This document shows, piece by piece, positions 9,381-21,123 of a stretch of 64,000 nt of DNA. This stretch comes from Pyrenula massariospora. Lineage: Eukaryota; Ascomycota; Eurotiomycetes; Pyrenulales; Pyrenulaceae. The notes beneath the pieces were generated by a model. It was not told the origin of the DNA and ran no database searches. It worked only from the letters and a program-made list of their open reading frames with translations. A program made the position numbers and the translations under genes. The stretch's first letter is position 1. Each line of letters starts with the position of its first letter. Location of the stretch: the NCBI GenBank assembly GCA_021030905.1, contig JAGFMI010000028.1, positions 186,001 to 250,000 of the forward strand. Reading direction: 5' to 3'.

Positions 9381-11462
9381 ATGTTCTCATCCACTGGTCT
9401 CTTTCGAAATATACCTTGTCCGCGGAAAGATTGCTACATGCTGAAATGTATCTTCGCTCACGATTCGGCTCAAAGCAGCTGTGGAAGTGGTTCGATTTCA
9501 AATGGAGCCAATAAAGAGGCCGAAAAACACGCCGACTTCACCCCTGAGCCACCACTCAAAAGGAGAAGATTATCTTCTGCGCAGGAAAAGTCATCGGTGA
9601 ACTCGCGTCAAATCCTAGAGCATCCTACTGAGCCAGTGCAGGATATTGTAGCCCAATCAGCAACTTCTATCAAACCTCAGGCGGTATATCCTTCGAAGTA
9701 TCCGAAATCAGAAGATGATCGTCTTCAAGCAGTCAGAAATGACCCAAGGCCAACTTCAATGCAGAGAACCGTTTCTCCGCCGCCGTTCAGATCCCCGAGA
9801 AATGACGCCGTACTACGGTCCTCACCATCTACGAGCTCTACACAGCCTGTCATTCCATCTACTCCTCGACTTATCACTAAACAAAAACCCAAAGAGGCCC
9901 TGAATCCCAGGAGTGTTCCAAAGCCTCCTACGACGCACCCAGTACGTCTAGCACTTCTGAAGCAAGTGCATGCAGCATTGATAAGTTTGAACGAAAAGTT
10001 CGTAAAGAGCAATGTACAGAGCAAAGCCATCTCCCTGTCTGATGATGAGCTTATCATCATGGCACTGGACGAAGAGGAAAACGTGGCTAAGACAGGATCT
10101 TCCGTCTATTCAAATATCATCAAGCAACGCATCGTCAAACTTCGCAAAATGAGCGTCGGTGATTGGCAGGAACTCGTCCTCACCAAATTCCGGCGCGAGC
10201 TGGTGTCTGAGCCCAACGCGCCGGCTACAGAGGCTAAGGAAGTAATACCGAAGAAGTCGTTTCCAACGGGCTTGAGCGTGAGAGAGGAACTTCAAATCCT
10301 TCGAAAGTTGAGGACTCCGCTGACTGGTCTCGAAAGCCATGGCTACGTAACATCGCCCCCTACTGCTGATGAGATAGAATCTGCTCGCAACGGTCTCAAA
10401 GCTGCCGGTGGCTACGAGAAGTGCGATCGCTGCGGTACCCGATTTCAGGTGTTTCCCGGCCGACGTGAAGAAGACGGTGCTTTGACGACTAATGGAAGCT
10501 GCACATATCACTGGGCGAGGCTACAAAGACCACAATCATCGAAGACCGATGCGATCACCGGCCAAAAAGAAGCTTTCTTTCCATGTTGCAAAGAGCCAGT
10601 AGGGCAGAGCTCTGGATGCACGACATCCCCTCACCATGTTTTCAAAGTATCTGAAGTGAAAAGGCTTGCTAGTATCCTGCAATTTGAGCACACGCCTGAA
10701 TTGAATGCATCAAGGCAGGCGAAAAGTGCGAAAGGGGCCGTGACCTTTGACTGCGAGATGGGGTACACAACGCTGGGTATGGAACTCATACGCTTGACAG
10801 CGATATCCTGGCCTCAAGGACAGGAATTGTTAGACGTGTTGGTGAGGCCAATTGGTGAAGTACTTGACCCAAATACTCGATTTTCGGGCGTTTCCATGGA
10901 ACAGCTGGCTACAGCACACCCGTATGGTGAAGAGATTCCGGCTAAGGATGAGGCCGTGGAGAGTGCTGACAACACTTCGGAAGACGGAGAAATCGAGGCA
11001 GACAAACCGGCAACTTTAAAGATTGCTTCATCCCCCGCTGCTGCCCGCCAGCTCATGTTCGACCTCTTGAGCCCGGATACCCCCTTGATTGGCCACGCGA
11101 TCGACAATGACTTAAACACCACACGAATCATACACCCTTTTATTATTGATACGGTTCTACTATTCCCACATCCCAGAGGATTACCAATCCGGTACGGCCT
11201 CAAAATGCTGACGGCCAAGTATCTGGAAAGAGACATTCAGACTGCTGGTGCCGATGGGCATGACAGCAAAGAAGATGCCCAAGCAACAGGGGATCTTGCT
11301 AGAATGAAGATGGCTGATAAGTGGAGGCAGATGCAAACACAGGGATGGAGTCTTAAGGACGGGGAGCTTATCGAGCCGGTTCCTGGGAAAGCAGTAACGT
11401 CTGGTCTACGTGCGCATGTAGGGGAGAAGAGGGACATTAGTCAGGTTGACGGCTTCGACTAG
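9381..11462 (+). CDS. REX3: RNA exonuclease 3 (DEDDh 3'-5' exonuclease)
   Basis: A single-exon gene of 693 aa. An N-terminal Cys/His segment (CPRKDCYMLKCIFAH, residues 13-27) resembles a CCCH-like zinc finger. A disordered stretch follows, then a Cys-rich region (CDRCGTRFQV...C.YH, around residues 350-410). The exonuclease core begins near residue 454: Asp457 and Glu459 in FDCEMG, Asp577 in GHAIDNDL, and His627/Asp632 in GHDSKED, which together make the DEDDh set. Fungal Rex3 trims the 3' ends of small stable RNAs such as RNase MRP RNA. Length and domain order fit Rex3 better than Rex1 or Rex4. Confidence 0.9.
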   Translation: MFSSTGLFRNIPCPRKDCYMLKCIFAHDSAQSSCGSGSISNGANKEAEKHADFTPEPPLKRRRLSSAQEKSSVNSRQILEHPTEPVQDIVAQSATSIKPQAVYPSKYPKSEDDRLQAVRNDPRPTSMQRTVSPPPFRSPRNDAVLRSSPSTSSTQPVIPSTPRLITKQKPKEALNPRSVPKPPTTHPVRLALLKQVHAALISLNEKFVKSNVQSKAISLSDDELIIMALDEEENVAKTGSSVYSNIIKQRIVKLRKMSVGDWQELVLTKFRRELVSEPNAPATEAKEVIPKKSFPTGLSVREELQILRKLRTPLTGLESHGYVTSPPTADEIESARNGLKAAGGYEKCDRCGTRFQVFPGRREEDGALTTNGSCTYHWARLQRPQSSKTDAITGQKEAFFPCCKEPVGQSSGCTTSPHHVFKVSEVKRLASILQFEHTPELNASRQAKSAKGAVTFDCEMGYTTLGMELIRLTAISWPQGQELLDVLVRPIGEVLDPNTRFSGVSMEQLATAHPYGEEIPAKDEAVESADNTSEDGEIEADKPATLKIASSPAAARQLMFDLLSPDTPLIGHAIDNDLNTTRIIHPFIIDTVLLFPHPRGLPIRYGLKMLTAKYLERDIQTAGADGHDSKEDAQATGDLARMKMADKWRQMQTQGWSLKDGELIEPVPGKAVTSGLRAHVGEKRDISQVDGFD

Positions 11463-12224
11463 AAATGGACCCTCACACATCGAGACGTAGAATACTCGTC
11501 GAAAGTATGCGATGTACCCATTGGAAGTTGCACCTACCTACATCCGTGTCTCTAGCGACGCAATTTGTTCCTTGTCATCGACGTAGAAATAGAGCACGTG
11601 ACCCACTGCCAAACGTGTACACAGCGTTCTGCGGCGATACGGGGCGGTCCAGCGATAGGCTTACAAGACACGAGTCGAACTTCGGCTCAGCAATGTCTAG
11701 ATTCCCATTGTAAAAAACGATTCGACCAGGCTTCGAGAGATCGGTTGGCGGCATGGAGAATCTTATTTTGACGCATTGCCCCGGGCAACCCCGCACCATG
11801 CCCGATTCGGATAGCCAACAACAGACTTCTTTAATTTCTGGGTCCATATCGCTGCAAGAACTCACTGCTAGCTTAGAGGTTATCATCCTTCACCTTGCAT
11901 TGATCTGCGTCGTTCAAATCATTGTTGTCGTCAGCAGTTTTACCCTCATATTCTTACGAGCGCATCGCATCATTGCGAGGAAGAGGAAAAGGCTCCTTGG
12001 ATTGTGAAGACCGACTATCCGATCAGGTGCTCAAAAGTTACTGATATTCGCTAAAAGTCACATTATGTCGTTTGCACAATAAAGAGCAGGACCGATTCTT
12101 TACAACAAGCCCTTCCGTTGCTGGCAAATTATCCGAGGCAGCTGCATCTGTTCATATCTCCATCTTTCAAGCTCGGCAGCAACCACAACTCTCACCTGCT
12201 GAAATTGTCGCTGCCTCTCGAAAG
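11463..12224. other. Intergenic region, REX3 / CDC14
   Basis: Apart from the small ORF listed at 11753-12007, this 760-bp region shows nothing recognisable. The part from 12008 to 12224 is the likely CDC14 promoter and leader. Confidence 0.4.
11753..12007 (+). CDS. Possible small single-pass membrane protein (84 aa)
   Basis: A small ORF starts at the ATG at 11753 (or at 11798, giving 69 aa). It has a polar N-terminal half, a strongly hydrophobic segment of about 27 residues (VIILHLALICVVQIIVVVSS...) and a basic tail (RAHRIIARKRKRLL). That is the pattern of a single-pass tail-side-basic membrane protein. There is no homology I can name, and such ORFs also occur by chance, so conservation would have to decide. 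Confidence 0.3.
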   Translation: MENLILTHCPGQPRTMPDSDSQQQTSLISGSISLQELTASLEVIILHLALICVVQIIVVVSSFTLIFLRAHRIIARKRKRLLGL

Positions 12225-14336
12225 ATGGCTCCTTCCCAGCCAGTCAATATTGGCCAAGTGATTGAGTATATCCAAGGTCAGCGTCATTCTACTTGCACCA
12301 CTTGGGATTCTCTCTAATGACGGTATCTCTCTAGACAAGCTGTATCTGGCCTCATACACACATCCCCCAAATGATCAAACCCCTTTCCCATATGCCTCGG
12401 AGCCAAAGCGATCACCGAGCAAGCGATCGTCTAAATATCAGCAAGGTCCGACAGTTGTATCCTCTCCAAAGCCACCGGTCTATTTTACTATTGATGATAC
12501 CCTACTCTACAACGCCTTTCATGCAGACTTTGGACCACTGCACATCGGACACTTATATCGCTTTGCTGTTCAATTCCACGAGATATTGGGAGACTCAGCA
12601 AATGCGGATCGGGCAGTGGTATTCTGGAGCCGAACAGATTCCAGAAGCAGGGCCAATGCGGCTTGCCTGGTCGCATGCTACATGGTCCTAATCCAGTCTT
12701 GGCCACCCCACCTTGCTCTCGCACCGATTGCCCAAGCAGACCCTCCATATATGCCGTTCAGAGATGCAGGTTATAGCCAAGCAGACTTTGTACTCAATGT
12801 CCAGGACATTGTGTACGGCGTTTGGAAAGCGAAGGAGGAGAATCTCTGCGGTCTCAAGGAGTTTAATCTAGAAGAGTATGTTTATCGTGATTGTAGTCTT
12901 TTTTGAAATTCTACTCACTTTTGACTTCCAGGTACGAACGATTTGAAAGGGTTGACATGGGGGATTTCAACTGGATCACACCTTCATTCCTAGCCTTTGC
13001 TTCACCTCAACAGCAACCTGTCGCCCCTATTCCTAAGGAGTCACCCTTATACGCTACCTTACCTCAATGTATACCAGACGTCGTATCACATCCGAAACTT
13101 TCCCAACCCTTCAAAAATGTTCTAGCTCATTTCGTGGAACGTAACATCGGCCTCGTTGTCCGCCTGAACAGCGAGCTCTACTGCCCCACCTTTTTCACAG
13201 CCTTAGGCATCACCCACATTGACATGATATTCGAAGATGGAACCTGCCCTGCCCTTCCCGTTGTCCGCAAATTCATCAAGCTCGCTCACGAAATGATCAC
13301 CGTCAAACACCGAGGCATCGCCGTACATTGTAAGGCAGGTCTCGGTCGGACTGGTTGCCTCATAGGCGCCTACCTGATCTACCGTCATGGCTTCACTGCC
13401 AATGAAATCATCGCTTTCATGCGCTTCATGCGCCCCGGCATGGTCGTCGGCCCACAACAGCACTGGCTGCACCTCAACCAAGGCAACTTCCGCGAATGGT
13501 GGATCGAAGACCAAGTCAAAGCCAAGCTCAACGCCCAACAACCCTCCACGCCGACCAGAAAACCCACCTCCTCCTCCCGTCTCGTCTCCAACGGCCAGAC
13601 CGCCACACCCCCCAACGCCTCCTCCCGCGCCTCCCGCTCCGCCCTCGGCGAAATCACCGTCAACGAGTCCCAGAATGCAAACGCCACCACCTCAGCAGCT
13701 GCATACTGCCAGGACGAAAACCTCCCCGCCCCGACCCCCGGCCAGCCGCGCAAAACAAACCGCAACGACTCGTCCTTGCGCCCACACCCGTACGCGCGGT
13801 CCACCTCGGCGGGTCACGCCCTTGGCAAGACGAACAGCGAGCCCGACCGACCCGACACGGAGATCGTGAGCATGCGCGCGCACCGCCAGAGCCAGAGCGG
13901 GAATGAGTCTGAAGAAGAGTATACGCTAAGGATGCTGGCGCATAGAAGGAGTCAGAGCCGGAGTCCCAATGCGAATGCGAAGAAGAGGGCGGTGAGTTAT
14001 ACGACTACGACTACGACGACGACGCGGTATGATCCGGGGATTTGGGAGGATGGGATGGTGCTGGATGGGGTGACGAGGCCGCAGACGAGCCAGGTGGCGG
14101 ATGTTGGGGTGGAGAATCAGATTTGGGAGGATTTGGCGAGGGCGGAGGGGAATAAGGCGTCCGGGTCGGGGTCGGGGCTGGCGGTGGCGAAGCAGAGGAG
14201 GGCTGAGAAGGAGAGGGATAGTCCTGGGAGGAGGAGGAGTGGGGGGGAGGAGAAGGGGAGGGTGCGGAAGACGAGTGGGCGGGTGGGGAGTGCGGCGGCG
14301 GGGCCGGTGGGGGTTGGTGGGGGGAGGGTGCGGTGA
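12225..14336 (+). CDS. CDC14: Dual-specificity protein phosphatase Cdc14
   Basis: Three exons (12225-12276, 12335-12875, 12932-14336) with introns of 58 and 56 nt give 665 aa. The N-terminal Cdc14 domain (DKLYLASY..., YNAFHADFGPLHIGHLYRF) is followed by the catalytic domain with the P-loop HCKAGLGRTG; the catalytic cysteine is Cys331. The sequence FMRFMRPGMVVGPQQHWL is typical of the family. The C-terminal 280 residues are a disordered Ser/Arg-rich tail, with a poly-Thr run encoded by an ACG/ACT repeat near 14000. In yeasts Cdc14 reverses CDK phosphorylation at mitotic exit and cytokinesis. The tail switches from C-rich to G-rich codons at about 13.95 kb. Confidence 0.95.
14000..14030 (+). 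repeat. ACG/ACT trinucleotide microsatellite in CDC14
   Basis: An imperfect run of ACG and ACT codons encodes seven or eight consecutive threonines in the disordered tail of Cdc14. It is a likely length-polymorphic site. Confidence 0.6.
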
Positions 14337-15138
14337 TGGTGAGAGTATGGTGGTGTGAGATTTTGCGGACGTCGCTTCTTTGCTCTTATAGGTCGGTGGG
14401 TCCGGGTTGGTTTGGGTTGTTGGCGGAGGCGTCGGGCGTTTACTGTAATGTGGGTATTGGTGACTATCAATCATAGTCCTGCGTTGCGTGCGTGCGTCTG
14501 TTCTGCACTTTTCATTTTTCCGATGAGAGAACAAGATTAGACATGAATACACGACGTGTATGAAAAACGGAATTTGAATCGAATCGGATCGTGATTGTTT
14601 CGTAAATGTGGACTGACTATGTGTGGTGTCTTGGGTTGTGTTTTTGTAGGATGATGGGGAGGAATAAGGGAAGGGGGGATGAGATGAGAGGGCCGGAGGG
14701 TAACGTCGCTTGGTGTGTGTTTGGCATGAATTGGATAGACCTTGTAGGGTATGGTATGGTGAAGGCTAGGTGAGGGTGTTGTCAAGGGTTTATGTACAGG
14801 TAGGGAGGAGGCAGGTAGGTAGGTGGTCTTCTGAGCATATCGTGTCATGTCTATCATATCTATTGATTTCATCGAATGGTGACTTTGGCAACACTATCAC
14901 TGTGGGAATGGCAATGGGGGTATAGTAAAGTACAGTACATCGAGGTCCTCATCTGGTTCGCGCTTGTAGGCAGGGTTCTGATCATATCATGTCTATCAAC
15001 TTCGCAAGGTAGCCCCAGCAATACGAACTTTAGGTGGGCGGTAAGCAAATCTCTGCCGAACTACCTGTACACGTTTTTCCTGCATCTAAACTCTCTCTCT
15101 CTCTTCCTTCTACCGGCGGCCTTCTGAGGTATGTATGC
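14337..15138. other. Convergent intergenic region, CDC14 / transketolase
   Basis: This is 800 bp of shared 3' flank. It contains a G-rich stretch (about 14645-14700), an AGGT-rich stretch near 14797-14824 and a (CT)7 run near 15091-15104. No gene is visible. Confidence 0.45.
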
Positions 15139-17713
15139 TTAGATCAGCTGCTGGAACGCCCTGTTCACGGGCGACCGCGGCTTGACGTCCTTGTAAAAGT
15201 CGATGGTGGCGAGGGCGCGCTTGACGATGCCTTCAGGCGTGAACTCAAATTTCTACATTTCCGACATTAGTGACCTGGACATCTCCCATTTCGTCCGGAC
15301 GACGGATGATTTTGTGACGTACCTTATATACATCCTTGTACGGCCCACTGGCACCAAACCGGTTGAGCCCAAATTGCTCATGCGAGTACTTCTCCCAGCC
15401 CATCGTGCTCATGACTTCCACACTCATGGAAGGAATTCCATCCGGTAGTACGCTAAGGCGATAGTCCTTGGTCTGCGCGTCGAAGACTTCGAAGCACGGT
15501 AAAGAAACAACTCTGGCAGCGGCGCCGTGTTTTTCTTTGAGGACTTTGGCGGCGTCGATGCAGATGCCGACCTCCGAGCCCGTGGAGACGAAGGTAATGG
15601 CTGCTGATTTATCTTCCACGGCAACGTATCCGCCCTTGATTCCATTCTCGATAGTTGAGTTTTCGAGCTGGGGTAGGTTTTGGCGGGTGAGGGCTAGGAT
15701 GGAAGGTGTCTGGCGCGAAGTAAGAGCCATGTAATAGGCTGCAGAGGTTTCGTTGCCGTCGGCTGGTCGCCATACCATCATGTTGGGGAGAGCTCGGAAG
15801 TGGGCCAAGGTTTCAATCGGCTGATGCGTTGGACCGTCCTCACCAAGACCGATAGAGTCGTGCGTTGCAATGTAGATAACACGCTGATGGGAGAGTGATG
15901 AGAGGCGGACGGAGCCCGCTGCGTAAGACATGAAGTTCAGGAATGTGCCGCCGGCTGGGATGAGGGTTCCGTAGGCGGAGATGCCGTTCATTATTCCACA
16001 CATGGCGTGCTCCCGGACTCCATATCGAAGGTAGCGACCAGACCAGTCGCCAATACCAAGATTTGGAGGCTGGAAGTCGACGGCCTTTTTCCAGCGAGTG
16101 TTGTTCGAACCGGTCAAATCTGCAGAGCCGGAAAGAAGTTCAGGAATCACGTCGTGAATCGCCTCGAGGACAGCCTCGGACAGCTTGCGAGAGGCGATGG
16201 CAGAATCCGTAGGCTTATAGGTTGGTAGCTTCGTTTGCCAACCGTCCGGGAGCTTGCCAGCGAGACGACGGCTAATATCCGCATGTTCCGCCTTGTGTTG
16301 TGAGCCATACTTGGAGAAAAGCTCATTCCATTCTTTCTCCGCGGCAGCACCCTCAGCAGCATGCTTATGATACAAGTCATAAACTTCTTGTGGAACAACA
16401 AATGATTGTTCCGGGTCAAAGCCAAACTTCTCTTTGACTTGCTTGCAGTCGTCGGCTGCAAGCGCATTCCCGTGGACGCCGTGTGTGCCTTGTAGCTTTG
16501 ATCCGAAACCAATCGTGGTGGTAAGCTTAATCACGGACGGCTTGTCCTTGACCTCCTTTGCTTTCTTGATAGCGGCTTCAATTCCTTCAAGATCGTCATC
16601 CCCCTTTTTCACCCACTGAGTATGCCAGCCATATGCCTCGAACCTTTTCATGACATCCTCCGTAAATGCTACTTTCGTGTCGCCGTCTGCCAACGATTAG
16701 CTGAAATCACACGTCTTAGAAAATTTTGACCACACCGATTGAGATATGATTGTCATCGTAGACCATGATTAAATTGCCCAATTGTAAGTGGCCCGCGGTG
16801 CTAGCAGCTTCGCTAGCAATACCTTCCATAGCACAACCATCACCAAAGAAGCAGTACGTATGGTTGTTGAAGAGCTCGAAGCCGGGTTTATTGAATTCTG
16901 CTGCTGTATGGGCTTGCGCAATCGCAAGACCAACAGCATTACTGAACCCCTGGCCTAACGGCCCCGTTGTGACTTCAACGCCTGCCGTATCGTGCGCCTC
17001 TGGATGCCCGGGTGTGATACTGTCGACTTGCTATATACTTTGTCAACACCGTTGCTCTTCTGAATTCCAATTGTGCGTACCCTGAACTGCTTGATTTGGT
17101 CCATAGGGACATCGTAGCCGAAAAGGTGGAGGAGCGCATATTGAAGCATACATCCGTGCCCGTTACTAATTCTAGTCAGTTTCTGGAAAAATTGTATATT
17201 GTCGCCATCAAGTGAAATGTAGATAGATGCTAATGGGTAAAGGCGCCCGACTCAAGACTCAGGAGAACTAGAGTAAAATACAATTTCCCGGTACTGAAGT
17301 CTCCCAGACAATTAAGGTCTTTGACTGGTCCGTTTGTGTCCCATCGTCTTTGAGGTACCGATCTTAAGAATATAAGATTTGAGGTATACTACTCACGAGA
17401 GCACAAATCGATCTCGATTAATGTAATCAGGGTTTTTGGGGTTAAACGTCATGAATTTGTTGAACAGAACATGGGCCACTGGGGCCATGCCCATAGGGGC
17501 TCCGGGATGCCCGGAGTTCGCCTTGAAGGTAGCATCGACCTTTTTGAGATCTCGAATCAGTTTCAAGTCCAACAGAGAATGTACCAAGTCTGGAGGAAGC
17601 TGTTGAGTACGGTGGTGGGGTACTTTTCGATCTTCTCCACATCAATGAGGGGCACTTACTGCTAGCAAGCGGATAGTGTTGATAGCTTTCCAGTCAAGGT
17701 CTGTGTACCCCAT
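15139..17713 (-). CDS. TKL1: Transketolase
   Basis: Six exons on the minus strand (17713-17660, 17539-17397, 17165-17081, 17030-16736, 16686-15323, 15252-15139) join in frame to 684 aa, the usual transketolase length. Introns are 120, 231, 50, 49 and 70 nt. Motifs are in order: [12 protein letters not shown] near the N-terminus, the thiamine-diphosphate motif [15 protein letters not shown]...[23 protein letters not shown] in the pyrimidine domain, and the C-terminal end [10 protein letters not shown]. The enzyme transfers two-carbon units between sugar phosphates in the non-oxidative pentose phosphate pathway in the cytosol. The long second intron might hide a regulatory element, but I saw no extra exon. 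It is divergent from PCC1, with starts 610 bp apart. Confidence 0.95.
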
Positions 17714-18322
17714 CGTTGCGAAGTGTGAAGTATCGGGATACCAATTGAGAAGTGAGTTGGTAGGAGAGGGGAGTAGAGAAGCAACAGAGGGATTTTTGTG
17801 GAAAAGCGAGAAGTTTTTTTTGACGCAATGTAGGCTTGGCGGGGTATCCGGAGCGATGGCGGGGCACCAGAGGAGCGACCACGTTCCAGCTTCTTTTGCG
17901 GCTTGCCCGTTTTGGCGTGCAAATCTTGGACTTGTGCTGCTTTGATACAGGCTCTGCCTCACGATCCGCGATCCCTGGAAGAATCTTTCGAAGCTTGACA
18001 GAGATTGATGCTTAAAAATGTTTTAGAAGAGGTCTGCGGTGAGGAAGGGCCAGCTAGTTTTATTCCATTCGCCGAAGAGGCGGCGAGCTTGAAGAACTCC
18101 AAACTATCTTGTAACCGAGCGGACAGGGCTCTGACATCGGTTGTGCACTTCCTTGGATTGCTGACTACGCTTTCACGCTGTATAGCTCAGCCGGAGACAG
18201 TGCTTGGGTTCAAGGAGAAATCACTAGTGACCCACACGTTCTTTGGAGCCATCAGATTATCTTAGCTCCAATTCAATGCTTCGACGTTAAGCCTTGCATA
18301 TCAGAATAGAAAGGTCTATAAT
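17714..18322. promoter_or_regulatory. Divergent promoter region, transketolase / PCC1
   Basis: This 610-bp region separates two divergent starts and should contain both promoters. A plus frame at 18005-18265 is open but shows no domain, and I treat it as chance. No specific regulator site is claimed. Confidence 0.4.
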
Positions 18323-18722
18323 ATGGCTCCTGATGTAGACCCAGAGTTTCCCTGCTCCATGTACGATTCCACACCTAAGCTCATAAACCTAGCTAATTCT
18401 CCAAAGCGTTATCGACATACCACTCCCGACTCACCGCCTTGCCTCTTCAGCTCTCCGAAGCTTGCAAGTCGATGCCGAACTTTCTCCTCTTGTACAACGC
18501 GGATTCTCTCTAGAAAAGCTAGAGCATAACGCCAAACCGGTGAATGGCTTTGGAGACGGCGAGCTCGAGCAAGAGCACAAAACGATCTTACGCACGCACT
18601 ATAAAGCGACCACTAATCGGATGCTGCGGGTCGCTGTGAATGGCTTCATGGAGAGTCTAGGGGTCGTTCTTGGGGTGATGGAGGAGCTGGATGTCGACGT
18701 ACTATCTCTGCCACAGCAGTGA
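18323..18722 (+). CDS. PCC1: EKC/KEOPS complex subunit Pcc1
   Basis: A 38-nt first exon (18323-18360) and a second exon (18407-18722), split by a 46-nt intron, give 117 aa, the usual size for Pcc1. The splice restores IDIPLPTHRLASSALRSL, the first strand-helix of the fold. The diagnostic C-terminal part reads NRMLRVAVNGFMESLGVVLGV, typical of the CTAG/Pcc1 family. Pcc1 is the dimerisation subunit of KEOPS, which makes the t6A modification of tRNA and acts in telomere maintenance and transcription. Without the intron the first ORF runs out of frame with the domain, so the intron is well supported. Confidence 0.9.
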
Positions 18723-19266
18723 CTCCGTATCATCCCTCGAGAATGAGGAGTAGGGGCGATAGGGATGCTTGTAACTTCCAAGAGATGTGTGGCATCCGAT
18801 AAATGAATCTATTCCGGATTTCCTGCTGCCTTAAAGGCCTCAGATCATTCAAATCAACCTCTTTAGACCGCGTCAACACGTTATCGGCAGCCAAAACCCG
18901 GAGTGAGCATGTCTTGGTGGCGACGAAAAGCGACGCCGAGCATCTCCGTGTCTGTCCATCAACATGGCACGATGTATATCAACCATATCTTAGGGCGAGT
19001 CTTTGCGGCACATCTTCGGCATCACTAGCCTTCACCAACATATACTATTGAAGCTTCCCTCGGAATGATCGAAGCTTGCTTACGCGCTCTCTACTCCTAT
19101 CAAGCAATCTCAGCCTCTACCAAATATGGAGGGGATTCTTGACTGAAGCTTGCGCCTGTCAAACATACCAATATATCTCCCCAACTTTGATCACGACAGC
19201 TCGATCGAGATCGAGTCTTAAAGCAAGCGAAGTCTTCAAAAAATTCTTCCACTATCGTCTTAGATT
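18723..19266. other. Convergent intergenic region after PCC1
   Basis: This is 540 bp between two convergent genes. Short frames at 18803-19051 and 19076-19309 carry nothing recognisable. Confidence 0.4.
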
Positions 19267-21123
19267 TCAATCAACAGTAATTTGTGGCTCATCTGTTGTG
19301 GACTGTTGAGACCTCCATCTGTGTTTTCGTTTCAGTCGCAGGTCGGACTGAGGCCGCACTCTGGAGACTCCTGCAGTAAAACTCGTCCATGGCGCGCCGA
19401 GTGTGGAGGAAAAGGAACGTTCTCGGTCAAAGCATTGTGGCAAAAGCATAGTCATAGGCTTCTCGGATAGCATGCCGAAGTGACCATCAAAGACAGATAG
19501 GTTCCTACCCTGCTGCTTGGCGACGTCTGAATATCTGAGGAGAGAAAAGGTTGGAGAGCTCTGTTCATCTTTAGGTGGACAGATACCGATCACAATGTGA
19601 CCATATGGGTCCAAGGGTTGCCGAGCCATCGTATGATTAATAGCATTTTCGATTCCAGCGTGAAGACGCCTTTTCTCATTGGGACGCCATGTTCTTGGTC
19701 TAGCACTGGCGTAGAAGGTTACCTCATCTCCAACGGCCACAAGATCCGTTGACGACCGGTGTTCTGGCAAACCAAAGGCAGGATCTATAGAGAGGAGGCC
19801 AATTTTGTTACCCCAACCTCCACCACCGCTTGTGACCTGATGAAGATGCCCACACTTCATTTGCAAAGCTCTAATTACTCCACCACCTAATCTCTGGGAA
19901 TTCATTTGGCTCCGAGGAACCACAAGTGCGTAGACTTGGATGTTCCTGGACGCAGGAGCGCCGTTTTTCGCAATGAATTCCGGAATTCTTGTCTCCAACT
20001 CCGAGGAGGCAGGTATCACATTCCCGTCGCTTGTTGACAGTTTACTAATGATGTTGCCCATACACGAAGCAATTTTCCGGGGCTCTGTAAGTTTAACGAG
20101 CGGGCACATCAAATTCTTTTGGCAGTCCGTAGACTCAAGAGTACAGTACGACCGTTGTCGGGTGTTAGAAGGATCAGATGGGTTCATCCTTCGGATATTC
20201 TGGCCATCCTCGGTCAGATCCCAATGGTCCTCGTACAGAGTAGATTCTTTTCCATTCTGGAAGACTGTGTTAGCCAATGGAAGATGATACTCTTCTATTA
20301 AAGGCCATCCGAGACCATTCAAGTAGTCTTTATGATTGTTCGCTGCCGCGTGGTAAAGCTTAGGGTCGTAGTAAAACCTAAAAGCGATGTGGGGGGGTTG
20401 GGCTTCATTGTCCTTGTCATATTCATTAAGTAGGTTGGGCGCCGTTTTATCTTTCTCACCTCGTCTAGATTTGGTAGCTCTATGAGACGTAAAAAAGGCT
20501 ATTCCTTCGTGGTATGATGTAAAGAAATTAGAACCATATTTTCCATCAGGAGGCGCTGGTAACGCATCGACGACACCTATATGCGACTGAATATGTCGAG
20601 TCTGCAGTTGATCTGGGGACAGGTACATATGCTGTAAAGCCTTGGGAAGAAAATCGTGATTCTCTTCGGCCCATGAAGCAAATGACGGAGTAAGCAAGAA
20701 AACCACATTTGATCCTAGCTGATCGGGTTCTTGGAATCGTAGACGAGGAAGTTGAGAGATTACTTCATCGGATGTCTTCAAACAGATTTCAGAGTCATAT
20801 TTGTGGATCTCAGTTTATGCACTTACTGCCCGTGTGGGATCCTCTACCAGAATAGAGCCTAGACACAAAGATTTATTCATCTCTTCGCCCGGTGGAAGCT
20901 GCTGTTGCGCCTCTGAAGTTGCGCTATCGATATTCCGTTTCGAGCCTTCTGCATCCACAAAAGTCTTGGCGGTAGTGGTAATATAACATTGGCCATAATG
21001 TGGCTGTAGCTCCGAGTTGATTCTGCTGGTGGTTGACGATGGGAGCACATTTTTGAAGCGTACGCATTGTCTTTCAGGAAGTCTCCTTGCGACAAAGCTT
21101 GCACTGCGTAAGAACTTGAGCAT
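19267..21123 (-). CDS. Conserved-looking protein of unknown function, probably mitochondrial
   Basis: Two exons (21123-20827 and 20775-19267) with a 51-nt intron (GTAAGT donor) give 601 aa. The start MLKFLRSASFVARRLPERQ is an amphipathic, Arg-rich segment like a mitochondrial presequence. The body is a single globular-looking protein with an unusual glycine block, TSGGGGWGNKIGLLSIDPAF, roughly in the middle. It is preceded by GGGVIRALQMKCGHLHQV and followed by a Ser/Arg-rich end. I do not recognise a catalogued domain. Splice choice, presequence and lack of low complexity argue for a real expressed gene. The family is unknown to me. Confidence 0.75.

Noticed and set aside
13385-14552. Several long overlapping frames in the CDC14 3' half
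   Set aside because: They are Pro/Arg- or Gly/Arg-rich and arise from the skewed composition of the real coding frame.
18005-18265. 86-codon frame between transketolase and PCC1
   Set aside because: No domain, lies in a promoter region, and nothing in sequence supports translation.
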